A stretch of 64,000 nucleotides of DNA from Verrucomicrobiales bacterium (GTDB lineage: Bacteria; Verrucomicrobiota; Verrucomicrobiia; Limisphaerales; UBA11358). The notes below the pieces were generated by a model. It was not told where the DNA came from, searched no databases, and was given only the letters and a program-made list of their open reading frames with translations. Both the position numbers and the translations under genes were made by a program. Of this stretch, positions 8,340-18,228 are shown in pieces. The first letter of the stretch is position 1. The number at the start of each line of letters is the position of its first letter. The DNA is taken from positions 1 through 64,000 of the forward strand of contig JAQTQB010000003.1 in NCBI GenBank assembly GCA_028712475.1, written 5' to 3'.

Positions 8340-8812
8340 TTATTTTGCCAGCAATTCAGCCGGAGTGCAAATCACGGGGCAATCATGTCCGTGCGCGCGG
8401 CAGGCTTCGCCCATTTTGCCAAACATCGCGGCATTGGCAATATGGGCGCAGTTCCAGGTCATCAAAAATGCACGCCATAAATCGCCGAGAGCGCAATGTG
8501 CGTGGCGTCGCGGGCCGCCTTGGCCGGCAGCGGGCCGCTGCGGATCAATTGTTCCGCCAAACGAACCGTTTCAGGATTGATGGTGAGCAAAGGAAATGGC
8601 CGAAGCAATTCAAGCCGCTTTGCAGCCATTTGCGGCTCTCCAACTTTCGCCTCGTCCAGCACGACTTGCGAAATCCGGATGTCAAAATCGCCGCGCCTTT
8701 GTTCCCACCAATTTCGAGTTTGTTCCTGGTGCGCTGCCACAACCAGATCGCGACTTGGCCTGGCGACCAAATAACTGACGATGGTTGTTTCGAGATAAAG
8801 TTTGGCCTTCAT
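8340..8812 (-). pseudogene. PIN-domain (VapC-like) toxin gene, one-base frameshift
   Basis: The first frame (8812 to 8462) encodes 116 residues, MKAKLYLETTIVSYLVARPS onward, with PIN-type acidic positions in YLETTIV, VVLDEAK and ARDATHIALS. It stops just after YGVHF. The family continuation TWNCAHIANA follows immediately in another frame (8462 to 8340), ending CTPAELLAK. One extra T in the run at 8464-8468 (five A on the plus strand) would join them as HFLMTWNC, about 157 residues. Toxins of this family cleave RNA. The break may inactivate it, may be a sequencing error in a homopolymer, or could be translational slippage. The gene starts three bases after the sufB stop. Confidence 0.85.
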
Positions 8813-8815
8813 TTT

Positions 8816-10264
<1,449 letters not shown>

Positions 10265-10270
10265 GTGAAA

Positions 10271-10708
10271 TTATTTTTTCCGGCTGCCTGCGCAGTCCGC
10301 GCAGAGGCCGTGAACCGCGATGTCGTAGTGATCCACTTGGAAACCCTTCGGCCCCGGCATGGTAGTGGAATCTTTCTGAAGCGGCACGTCAAAAACTTCG
10401 CCGCAGGCGTCGCAAAAATAATGGCAATGCTCCTCCATGTTCGGGCAGAAGCGCGTCGCGCCGCGTTCGAGCTGGACCTGGCGGACGAGGCCGCACTTCA
10501 CGAGCGCATCGAGGCAGTTATAGACGGTCGCGTGGGAAATCTCCGGCATCGTGCGTTTCGTGCGGATGAAAATCTCCTCTGCCGTCGGGTGGTCGCGCTT
10601 TTGCATGACCACGTCGTAAACGTGCTGGCGCTGCGGCGTGAAACGAAAGCCGCCCGTGCTCAACCGTTCGCTGAATTCGCTGCCTGATTTTTTCTCGACC
10701 ATGCCCAT
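10271..10708 (-). CDS. Fur/PerR-family metalloregulator, first gene of suf operon
   Basis: This 145-residue DNA-binding repressor belongs to the Fur superfamily. It has a winged-helix N-terminal domain (FRFTPQRQHVYDVVMQKRDH, then PTAEEIFIRTK and ISHATVYNCLDALVKCGLV). The dimerisation domain carries a structural zinc site made of two CxxC pairs, CDAC and CADC. The short length and the flanking PerR-type box favour a PerR-like peroxide or iron sensor, but sequence alone does not separate PerR from Fur. It precedes sufB by seven bases, so Fe-S assembly is probably under its control. A second in-frame ATG at 10702 is also possible. Confidence 0.93.
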   Translation of the reverse strand: MGMVEKKSGSEFSERLSTGGFRFTPQRQHVYDVVMQKRDHPTAEEIFIRTKRTMPEISHATVYNCLDALVKCGLVRQVQLERGATRFCPNMEEHCHYFCDACGEVFDVPLQKDSTTMPGPKGFQVDHYDIAVHGLCADCAGSRKK

Positions 10709-10717
10709 CGCTAGGGC

Positions 10718-10746
10718 AAAATAAACGCCAGCCCCGAGCTAGTCAA
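10718..10746 (-). promoter_or_regulatory. Putative promoter of the regulator-suf operon
   Basis: On the minus strand, TTGACT (10741-10746) and TATTTT (10718-10723) are separated by exactly 17 bases, a good match to a housekeeping sigma-70 promoter. Transcription would start near 10711, leaving only a few bases before the ATG at 10708. The message may be nearly leaderless. Confidence 0.6.
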
Positions 10747-10748
10747 GA

Positions 10749-10765
10749 TTTAGAATAATTCTAAA
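10749..10765. promoter_or_regulatory. PerR/Fur-type box
   Basis: TTTAGAATAATTCTAAA is a perfect 8-1-8 inverted repeat. Its inner 15 bases match the PerR consensus TTATAATNATTATAA at all but two symmetrical positions. It lies just upstream of the putative -35 of the regulator gene and 96 bases from the divergent lipoprotein gene. Autoregulation by the Fur/PerR-like protein is the simplest reading. Confidence 0.75.
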
Positions 10766-10861
10766 TTGCATCTTTTGCCGGCTGGAGCAGCGGCGGGCGG
10801 ATAATTTATACAAATTTGGCGGCGGCGGTGTCTGTTCAATGGTAACGCGAAATATAAACCT

Positions 10862-12238
10862 ATGAAACCTACAATCAAACCTCTCGCAGCGGTGATTCTC
10901 GGCGTCGGATTATTCGTCGGCGGCTGCGCCAAGCCTTTGCCGCCGCTGAAAAACCCTGAAGTCGCGGCGCAATTGCAATCATTCGTCGTGGAAAAGGAGG
11001 CGCAGGCGAATGCGGCGACGAACAACTTGCCGCCGGAGTTCAAAGCCTTTTTTGCGGCGGCTCAAAAAGGCGACTGGCTGGCGGTCAGCAACCAGTTTGA
11101 AGATTTCCGAAAGCACGCGGGGCAATACGAGCATTCCGGCAAAACGGACGAGCGTTTGCGCGGGACGGCGTGGGAGGGCGTGAAGGAAATCTGGGGCGCG
11201 CTGTATTCTTTCAACTTGAGCGGCGAGAAGTATGCCGCCGTCTTCGGCAACGGCATCATCGAATCCATTCCGGCCGGCAGCATTTATTTTGGCGGCACGG
11301 ATCCGGGGCGGTTCGTGATCACGGCGATGCAAAAATCCCAGGTGAAGGCCGATCCGTTTTTCACGCTCACCCAAAATGCCTTGGCGGACTCAACGTATCT
11401 TGATTACGTGCAATCCATGTATGGGGGGGAAATCTACACGCCCACCCATGACGATTCGCAAAAATGTTTTCAGGATTACATGGAGGATGCGCAGAAGCGG
11501 CTTCAGAAAAACCAGTTGAAACCAGGCGAGGACGTCCACAAGGATTCCAATGGCAGAGTCCAGATCAGCGGGCAGGTTGCCGTCATGGAAATCAACGGGC
11601 TGCTGACCAAGGTCGTCTTCGACAAGAATCCCGGCCGCGAGTTTTACGTCGAGGAAAGTTTTCCGCTCGACTGGATGTATCCGCATCTCGAACCGCACGG
11701 CTTGATCATGAAACTTAACCGGCAGCCGCTGCCGGCGTTGTCCGATGAAATCGTGAAAACCGACCATGATTATTGGGTGAAACAAATGACCCCCATGATT
11801 GGCGGCTGGCTGGACACGGGCACGCCGGTCGGGGAGGTCGCGGCGTTCGCGGAAAAAGTTTATGTCAAAAACGATTTGGCCGGATTCAAGGGCGACCCGC
11901 AATTCATCCAACACTCGGACGCGCAGAAAATGTTTTCCAAGCTGCGCAGTTCCATCGCCGGTCTTTATGCGTGGCGCGCACAACACGCCGCCGACGATTC
12001 AGAAAAGAAACGCATGAACGACGCGGCGGATTTCGCCTTTCGCCAGGCGATGGCGCTTTGCCCCTGCTCGCCGGAAACGGTCTATCGGTATGTGAATCTT
12101 TTGATGAGCGAGAATCGGATTGCCGATGCGATTGTGGTGGCGGAAACGGCGGGGAAAATGCCCGCGATGCAAGGCAAAGATGGGGAGCAAGTGCGCGGGT
12201 TGATCCAGCAGTTGAAACAATTCCGAAAGGCGAAATAG
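10862..12238 (+). CDS. Large lipoprotein with TPR-like C-terminus
   Basis: The 458-residue protein starts MKPTIKPLAAVILGVGLFVG followed by a lipobox ending GGC near residue 22, so it should be lipidated and anchored in the envelope. I recognise no named domain. The middle is mixed alpha/beta, with YGGEIYTPTHDDSQKCFQDY and VEESFPLDWMYPHLEPHGLI. The last 120 residues are helical and TPR-like (AADFAFRQAMALCPCSPETV, then YRYVNLLMSENRIADAIVVA). It is divergent from the suf operon and faces away from the PerR box. It ends 11 bases before the convergent methyltransferase gene. Confidence 0.85.
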   Translation: MKPTIKPLAAVILGVGLFVGGCAKPLPPLKNPEVAAQLQSFVVEKEAQANAATNNLPPEFKAFFAAAQKGDWLAVSNQFEDFRKHAGQYEHSGKTDERLRGTAWEGVKEIWGALYSFNLSGEKYAAVFGNGIIESIPAGSIYFGGTDPGRFVITAMQKSQVKADPFFTLTQNALADSTYLDYVQSMYGGEIYTPTHDDSQKCFQDYMEDAQKRLQKNQLKPGEDVHKDSNGRVQISGQVAVMEINGLLTKVVFDKNPGREFYVEESFPLDWMYPHLEPHGLIMKLNRQPLPALSDEIVKTDHDYWVKQMTPMIGGWLDTGTPVGEVAAFAEKVYVKNDLAGFKGDPQFIQHSDAQKMFSKLRSSIAGLYAWRAQHAADDSEKKRMNDAADFAFRQAMALCPCSPETVYRYVNLLMSENRIADAIVVAETAGKMPAMQGKDGEQVRGLIQQLKQFRKAK

Positions 12239-12249
12239 GTATTCGGCAC

Positions 12250-12861
12250 TTATTTCTTGAAGACACTGACGCGGGCGGGCGGGAAATTCAGCCAGACGAT
12301 TTTTGAGGCGCGCAATTTGAAACTGGCGGCACCGCGCACCTGTTTTTTGCCGAGGTGATAGCTGTATTGAACCCAGTTGCCATCGGGTTCCAGCACCGCG
12401 CGGATTTTTTGCGTGAGGGCTTCGGCTTCTTCCGGCGGAAAATTGAGCAGCGGCAGGCTGGAGATGACCGCGCCGACGCTTTCAACGGGTTCGCGCCGGC
12501 TGCGCAGGAGGTGATCCAGATGCCAGGCGTCGCCGTTGATGATCTGGGCGCGGGGAAATTTTTCGCGCAACAGCCGCGCCATCTTCGGATTCCGTTCGAT
12601 GGCAACGAGCCGGTCTTCGCGCAGACCGCGTTTGATGAGCGCCTGTGTGACGGCACCGGTGCCGGGGCCTAGTTCCAGGACGAAACTGTCGGGATTGGAC
12701 GGCAGCCAGTGTGCCATGGCCGCCGCAAGCTGGCGCGAACTGGGTGCGACCGAGCCGGTCCGTTGCGGATTGGCGAACCATTCCTGCAGGAACAAGGTCG
12801 TGTCGGTCAATACCGCGATGAACTTTTTGGCCATGCTGACGTTTGGGTTGCTTGACTCCAT
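12250..12861 (-). CDS. Class I SAM methyltransferase, phospholipid N-methyltransferase-like
   Basis: This 203-residue Rossmann-fold methyltransferase has motif I FVLELGPGTGAVTQALIKRG near residue 55, motif II LVAIERNPKMARLLREKFP and an acidic IINGDAWHLDHLL. The FANPQRTGSVAPSSRQLA opening and SSLPLLNFPPEE block match the PmtA/KsgA-like group annotated as phospholipid N-methyltransferase or rRNA dimethylase-like. The substrate is therefore uncertain. I start at the ATG at 12861, which has AGGTG seven bases upstream; the frame continues to 12903 without support. Confidence 0.85.
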   Translation of the reverse strand: MESSNPNVSMAKKFIAVLTDTTLFLQEWFANPQRTGSVAPSSRQLAAAMAHWLPSNPDSFVLELGPGTGAVTQALIKRGLREDRLVAIERNPKMARLLREKFPRAQIINGDAWHLDHLLRSRREPVESVGAVISSLPLLNFPPEEAEALTQKIRAVLEPDGNWVQYSYHLGKKQVRGAASFKLRASKIVWLNFPPARVSVFKK

Positions 12862-12925
12862 TTGATGCACCTGAAGAGTAATTAATGTTGGGGGTTGCCG
12901 CAAACTTTAGTTTGCAACGGATTTG

Positions 12926-13702
12926 TCACCGGCGCGGGGGCGCTTCATTGATTTTCTGGCGTGCGTCGTTGCGGCGGGTTGACCAGTCGCCCCAGCTGGG
13001 CTCCCATTTTTCACCGGTCAGGTTGGTCTGTGCCGCCGGCCAGATGGCGTCGAGAACCTGCAGTTCGCGTTTTGCGGCGTCGCGTTCATTCCATTGGAGG
13101 TAAGATTCGACCAGGTTGAGGCGGTTTGCGGGATAATCCGGCACGAGCTTGACGGCCTGCTCGGAATAATAGCGGGCGGTGCGCTTGCTGCCGATGCTGG
13201 CCGGCCAGCCCGGCGCGTCACGATACAGCAGCCCGAGATTCCGCTCCGGCCCGGCATAGTCGAACCGTGCGTCCAACTGGCCCGCCGCCTTGAATTCCCG
13301 CTCTATTTCCTTCACGAGCTTCAAGGCGCCGAGAAATTTCGTGCGTGCCAGCTGGCCGAGGTTCATGGCCAGATAATAATGCGCCGCCGCCGATTTCGGA
13401 TCGCGGGCGATCAGTCGCCGGCACGCGGCGATGCCCTGCTCGGCGAGCGCGGCACGTTCGGGGTCGGTGGTTGCAAATTCGGCGAAATCAAAGGCCGCCC
13501 GGGCGAATTGCCAGGCGTTGGTGGGATTGGTCGTGTCCGCCTGGAACCGGGCCTGGGCACGCTGAAATTCCGCGCCGGCGCGGGCGGTGAAAATTTTCCG
13601 CTGCGCCTCGTCCGCCAAAACAATGCCGGCGGCGAGAATCAAAATTCCGGCGGCAAATTTCCACCGGGCCGCAGGCCGCGTTTTAGAATTAGCTGTTGCC
13701 AT
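12926..13702 (-). CDS. Membrane-anchored or exported TPR-like protein
   Basis: The 258-residue protein has a basic N-terminus and one hydrophobic stretch (WKFAAGILILAAGIVLADEA). This is a signal anchor or signal peptide, and the bulk should be periplasmic. The remainder consists of helical pairs with TPR spacing, for example PKSAAAHYYLAMNLGQLART, then TARYYSEQAVKLVPDYPANR and LNLVESYLQWNERDAAKREL. No catalytic motif is seen; TPR proteins usually act as scaffolds. The start is the ATG at 13702. A GTG directly before it is also in frame. It is divergent from the small lipoprotein gene with only 27 bases between. Confidence 0.85.
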   Translation of the reverse strand: MATANSKTRPAARWKFAAGILILAAGIVLADEAQRKIFTARAGAEFQRAQARFQADTTNPTNAWQFARAAFDFAEFATTDPERAALAEQGIAACRRLIARDPKSAAAHYYLAMNLGQLARTKFLGALKLVKEIEREFKAAGQLDARFDYAGPERNLGLLYRDAPGWPASIGSKRTARYYSEQAVKLVPDYPANRLNLVESYLQWNERDAAKRELQVLDAIWPAAQTNLTGEKWEPSWGDWSTRRNDARQKINEAPPRR

Positions 13703-13729
13703 CACGTCGGGGTGTTTTATAATCGTCTA

Positions 13730-13942
13730 GTGAGATTAAACTGGAATTTACTGCGGCTGGCAATGCTGGCGGCGTTCGGGCTGTTTGCCGCGGGCTGTAG
13801 CGGCATCAACGCGAGCCACAGCGTTTCGCCGCTGGACTTTTTTCTGCCGGGGATGGGGTCTTTTCTGAAGGCCGACCCGTCGGCGACGAATGCCCCGGTT
13901 TCCTTCCGTGAAATCTCCACCGAGGTTGCTTCCGTAAAATAA
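13730..13942 (+). CDS. Small lipoprotein upstream of hpnH
   Basis: A GTG at 13730 opens a 70-residue protein with a basic start, a hydrophobic core and a lipobox (LRLAMLAAFGLFAAGCSGIN). It is followed by a short Ser/Pro-rich tail. It is probably an envelope lipoprotein of unknown function. A much longer frame reaching back to 13094 is shadow sequence opposite the TPR gene. The stop lies three bases before the hpnH ATG, so the two are likely co-transcribed. Confidence 0.65.
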   Translation: MRLNWNLLRLAMLAAFGLFAAGCSGINASHSVSPLDFFLPGMGSFLKADPSATNAPVSFREISTEVASVK

Positions 13943-13945
13943 ATT

Positions 13946-15358
13946 ATGCGATTCCCATTTGCGCTGACAAAAAAAATTGCCAGTCACATCATCAAACACA
14001 AGCTCCGCAAGACGCCGAAGTTTGCAATGGTGCTGCAACTCGAACCGCTGCACACCTGCAACCTGACCTGCACCGGCTGCGGTCGCATCCGCGAATATTC
14101 CACGTCGCTCAAGGACATGGTGCCGCTGGAGCAATGCCTTCAGGCAGCGGTTGAATGCGATGCGCCGATGGTTTCCGTCTGTGGCGGCGAACCGCTGATT
14201 TATCCGAAAATCGAGGAGCTTATCAACGGCCTTCTCGACCAGGGCCGTGTCCTCTACATCTGCACGAACGGAATGTTCATGCGGAAAAAAATGCGGGACT
14301 ACCTCGCGGCGGTTTATTCGCCCGAAATCGAGCCGAAGCTCAAAAAGCTGCTCGACGGGAAATTGATTTCTGAAAAGGAAGCCGAAGTCATCCGTAAATC
14401 CGACGACGCGGCAAAGAAAAAAGCCGTTATCCGTCCGACGAAATGGATGTATTGGAACGTCCACGTTGACGGTTTGGAATTTACACACGACCTCATCGTT
14501 GAGCGTGAAGGCGTGTTCAAGGAATGTGTCGAGGCCATCAAGATGGCGAAGATTTGCGGCTATCAAGTCGCGACCAACACGACGGTTTATAAAGAAACCG
14601 ACGTGCAGGAAATCGAGGACATGTTCAAGTATTTGAGCTCGCTCGAAGTGGATGGCCACACGATTTCGCCCGGCTACGATTACGATGCGGCCAAGAAGGA
14701 CATGGTTTCGCGCCTCGGCAAAGACCCGAAGCAATTCTTCCTCACGCGCGACATGACGCGGCAGAAATTTGCGAAGATCCAGGAATGGGGCAAGGCGTTC
14801 ACCATTTTCGGCACGCCGGTTTATCAGGAATTTCTCGCGGGCAAACGCGAACTGACCTGCACCGCGTGGGCCATCCCGACGTTCAACGTCAAGGGCTGGA
14901 AAGCGCCGTGCTATCTGATGACCGATGGTCATTACGGCGGTTATCAGGAAATGCTCTCGAAGGTGCAGTGGGAAAAATACGGCGTCGTCAACGGCGTCGC
15001 CCGCGACCCGCGCTGCGAGCATTGCATGGTGCATTGCGGCTACGATCCCAGTGGCGCGCTCGGCACGAATTATCAATCCGGCGACAACTGGAAGAACATC
15101 AAATACAACTTCGGCTCGAAACCGAAACCGTTCCCGGCCTCGCCGGAGCTGGCGAAGATTGCGTTCAACGGCGTGACCATCGGCAAAGGCCATCTGGCCG
15201 AGGCGAAAGCCGCGATCAATTCACCCGCCGCCGGTGCGCGCGGCGCGTTCTCCAACGAAGTTCATCACGAAGCGCACGTTGCCAGCCATTGCGGCACGGG
15301 CGACACGTCCGAACGAGATGAATTGCTGGCGAAGATCAAAGACGTGAAGAAGTCTTGA
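13946..15358 (+). CDS. hpnH: Radical SAM protein, HpnH-like (adenosylhopane synthase)
   Basis: HpnH joins the adenosyl group of SAM to the hopanoid side chain. This protein has the radical SAM cluster motif CNLTCTGC near residue 37, the CGGEPL-type motif VCGGEPLIYPKIEEL near 78, and a C-terminal Cys-rich segment (RDPRCEHCMVHCGYDPSGAL) seen in the family. At 470 residues it is longer than the HpnH proteins I know (about 330-390). A Lys-rich insertion at about 125-165 (KLKKLLDGKLISEKEAEVIR) precedes WMYWNVHVDGL. A sibling radical SAM gene, hpnJ, lies downstream, supporting a hopanoid role, but no squalene-hopene cyclase gene is in the window. Confidence 0.88.
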   Translation: MRFPFALTKKIASHIIKHKLRKTPKFAMVLQLEPLHTCNLTCTGCGRIREYSTSLKDMVPLEQCLQAAVECDAPMVSVCGGEPLIYPKIEELINGLLDQGRVLYICTNGMFMRKKMRDYLAAVYSPEIEPKLKKLLDGKLISEKEAEVIRKSDDAAKKKAVIRPTKWMYWNVHVDGLEFTHDLIVEREGVFKECVEAIKMAKICGYQVATNTTVYKETDVQEIEDMFKYLSSLEVDGHTISPGYDYDAAKKDMVSRLGKDPKQFFLTRDMTRQKFAKIQEWGKAFTIFGTPVYQEFLAGKRELTCTAWAIPTFNVKGWKAPCYLMTDGHYGGYQEMLSKVQWEKYGVVNGVARDPRCEHCMVHCGYDPSGALGTNYQSGDNWKNIKYNFGSKPKPFPASPELAKIAFNGVTIGKGHLAEAKAAINSPAAGARGAFSNEVHHEAHVASHCGTGDTSERDELLAKIKDVKKS

Positions 15359-15413
15359 TTGAGGTCAATCCCTCGATCCCCGGCATGATTTCTCCTTTCG
15401 GATTTTAATCTTC

Positions 15414-16639
15414 ATGCCCACGTCCCGTTATTCCGAACGCACGCTACTCTTGCTGCTGGCGGCGGTGCAGTTCACGCACATCCTTGATTTCATGGTCATC
15501 ATGCCGCTGGGTGAACAACTCATGCGGGAGTTGGCCATCGGGCCGGGCAGTTCAGTCATCTCGTCGCGGCTTACACCATCAGCGCCGGCGTGATGGGTCT
15601 GATCACCGCGCCATTCATGGATCGCTTCGACCGGCGGAAAGTTTTGCTCCTTGCTTACGCCGGATTTTTCGTCGGCACGCTGGCTTGTGCTTTCTCAACC
15701 ACGGCAGAAATGTTGCTGGTGGCACGCGCGATTTGCGGTGCGTTCGGCGGTGTTTCCGGCGCAACCATCATGGCCATCGTTGGCGACATCGTCCCGCCGC
15801 AACGACGGGCTTCGGGCATGGGCGTTATCATGACCGCCTTCGCGGCAGCGGCGGCGCTGGGCGTGCCGTTCGGATTATATCTGGCGCAAAAGTTCCGTTG
15901 GGAAATGCCGTTCTTCCTGATCGCCGGCATGGGCGTTCTCGTGTGGCTGCTGATTTACGTCACGCTGCCGCCGATCCGAGCGCATTTGGATGATACCCCC
16001 GCGCATCATTTCAAGGCGTTCTTTGAATTGTTGCGCGATGCCAATGCCGGGCGCGCCCTGCTGTTCATGTCCGCGCTGGTGATGGGACATTTCGCCGTCA
16101 TCCCGCTGCTCGCGCCTTACCTCGTCTCCAATGCCGGACTGCCGGAAAATAAATTATTCCTCATTTACATGGTCGGCGGAGTTTGTTCGGCCCTCACCGC
16201 GCCGCTGTGCGGCAGGCTGGCCGACAAGTTTGGCCGGCTGCGGGTTTTCGCCATTTTGATTGCCGTGGCGTGCGTTGTGACCCTTTGGATCGCGACTTCT
16301 GGACGAATGCCTGTTTGGGCGGTGCTGATTTCGGCGGGATTGTTTTTCACATTTGCGAGCGGAAGATTCATCCCCGCGCAGGCCATCATGTCGCTGGCGG
16401 TGCCGTCGCAGCGGCGCGGTTCGTTCATGAGCCTGACAAGTTGCACGCGCGACCTCACTTCCGGCATCACTTCGAGCATCGGCGGGTGGATTGTGACCAG
16501 GTCGCCGACCGGACAACTGGTCAACTACGACAAGCTCGGCTGGCTGGCCGTCGCCGCCAGCCTTATCAGCCTGTGGCTGGCCAGCCGGGTGCGCGTGCAG
16601 GAAGTTCACGCACCGGAGCCATCGGTTGCGCACGGGTAA
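15414..16639 (+). pseudogene. MFS transporter (Bcr/CflA-like drug-efflux type), frameshifted
   Basis: The ATG at 15414 gives MPTSRYSERTLLLLLAAVQF, the first MFS helix, and stays open to RELAIGPG. It then leaves frame near 15545. The correct continuation QFSHLVAAYTISAGVMGLIT is present in another frame and runs to 16639. Restoring one G in the run at 15545-15547 joins them into about 408 residues. The DRFDRRKVLL loop after helix 2 and GRLADKFGRLRVF after helix 8 are MFS hallmarks. The gene sits between hpnH and hpnJ and may move a hydrophobic product, but that is guesswork. The downstream frame alone could start at the ATG at 15590 without the first helix. Confidence 0.85.
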
Positions 16640-16696
16640 AAAAACCATTGATGCAAACGCCGTGGAAAGCTTACACTTTTCGTCGTTGATTTGATT

Positions 16697-18148
16697 ATGA
16701 GCAAAACATTATTCCTTTCACCTCCGAGTTTTGACGGTTACGACGGCGGTGCCGGCGCGCGTTATCAGACGCGGCGCGAAGTCACCAGCTATTGGTATCC
16801 GACGTGGCTCGCCCAACCCGCCGCGCTTGTGCCGAACAGCAAGCTGCTCGATTGTCCGCCGCACGGCATCAAGAAGGACGAATGCCTGAAGATCGCCAGG
16901 GAATACGATCACGTCATCATCCACACCAGCACGCCGTCATTGCGCAACGATTGCAAGGTGGCCGAGGCGATCAAGGCGCAACAGCCCGACACGAAGATCG
17001 GCTTTGTCGGCGCGCACGCCGCCGTGCTGCCCACGGAAACGCTGAAAGCCTCCACCGCGATTGACTGGGTCGGCCGCAAGGAATTTGATTACACCTGCAA
17101 GGAAGTCAGCGAAGGCCGCGACTTTTCCAGCATCAACGGGCTTTCCTACAAGGACAAGGACGGCAAGATCAGGCACAACGCCGAGCGTGAATTGATCCAT
17201 GACATGGACGTTCTGCCGTGGGTGGCGGATGTTTACCGGCGCGATCTGGACATCCAGAAATATTTCAACGGCTACCTGCAGCATCCTTACATGAGCATGT
17301 ATACCGGACGCGGCTGTCCGGCCCAATGCACATTCTGTCTCTGGCCGCAGACCATTGGCGGCCACAAGTATCGCGTCCGTTCCGCCCAGAACGTCGCCGA
17401 CGAAATGGCCTACCTGAAAAAAGTTTTCCCGGAAGTGAAGGAATTCTTTTTCGACGACGACACCTTCACCGCGAACCTGCCGCGCGCGCGGGAGATCGCC
17501 AAAAAAATCGCGCCACTCGGCCTTTGCTGGTCATGCAACAGCCGCGCAAACATTGATTACGACACGATAAAATCTTTCAAAGACAACGGGCTCCGCCTGT
17601 TCCTCGTCGGCTACGAAAGCGGCAATGACGACATTCTCACGCGCATCAAGAAGGGCGTGACGATGGCGGAGATGCGGCAGTTCACCAAGGATTGCCACAA
17701 GGCCGATGTCCTCATCCACGGCACGTTCATCCTTGGGTTGCCGGTGGAGACGCAGCAGACCATCCAGAACACGATGGACTTTGCGAAGGAACTCGACGTG
17801 TTCAGCATCCAGGTCTCGCTCGCCGCGCCGTATCCCGGCACGGAACTTTACGAGATGGCCAGGCAGAACGGCTGGTTCACCAACAAGGACAAGACCGATC
17901 TCGTGGAAAGCGGCGGATTGCAGCAGAGCACGCTCGAATATCCCGGCTTGAGCAAGGACAAGATTGCCGAGGAACTGGATCGTTTCTATCGCGGCTATTA
18001 TCTGCGCCCGAAACCCATTCTGCGCATCATCAAGACGATGCTGGAAGACAAGGACATGCTGGTGCGCCGCACCCGCGAAGGCTTTGAATTTTTCAAGAGC
18101 CTCGCCCAGCGCAAAGCCGACCGGGCAGCCCGGGCGCTTCCGGCATAA
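16697..18148 (+). CDS. hpnJ: B12-binding radical SAM protein, HpnJ-like
   Basis: HpnJ-type proteins modify the hopanoid side-chain cyclitol. The 483-residue protein begins MSKTLFLSPPSFDGYDGGAG, typical of HpnJ. It continues with a cobalamin-binding-type N-terminal domain of about 180 residues. The radical SAM motif CPAQCTFC lies near residue 210, followed by the family blocks FFFDDDTFTANLPRAREIAK and GYESGNDDILTRIKKGVT. I start at the ATG at 16697; a TTG six bases earlier is in frame. It is in the same direction as hpnH with the broken MFS gene between, and is followed by a good hairpin terminator. Confidence 0.92.
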   Translation: MSKTLFLSPPSFDGYDGGAGARYQTRREVTSYWYPTWLAQPAALVPNSKLLDCPPHGIKKDECLKIAREYDHVIIHTSTPSLRNDCKVAEAIKAQQPDTKIGFVGAHAAVLPTETLKASTAIDWVGRKEFDYTCKEVSEGRDFSSINGLSYKDKDGKIRHNAERELIHDMDVLPWVADVYRRDLDIQKYFNGYLQHPYMSMYTGRGCPAQCTFCLWPQTIGGHKYRVRSAQNVADEMAYLKKVFPEVKEFFFDDDTFTANLPRAREIAKKIAPLGLCWSCNSRANIDYDTIKSFKDNGLRLFLVGYESGNDDILTRIKKGVTMAEMRQFTKDCHKADVLIHGTFILGLPVETQQTIQNTMDFAKELDVFSIQVSLAAPYPGTELYEMARQNGWFTNKDKTDLVESGGLQQSTLEYPGLSKDKIAEELDRFYRGYYLRPKPILRIIKTMLEDKDMLVRRTREGFEFFKSLAQRKADRAARALPA

Positions 18149-18174
18149 ATCGTTTGCCGTCCAAAACAATTCCA

Positions 18175-18222
18175 GGCGCGTCAGTGGGAGGTCTGATCTC
18201 GACTGATGCGCCCCTTTTATTT
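18175..18222 (+). terminator. Rho-independent terminator after hpnJ
   Basis: GGCGCGTCAGT (18175-18185) pairs with ACTGATGCGCC (18202-18212) with one wobble, followed by CCTTTTATTT. It lies in the 80-bp gap between convergent hpnJ and the porin gene. Confidence 0.7.
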
Positions 18223-18228
18223 GTCCCG

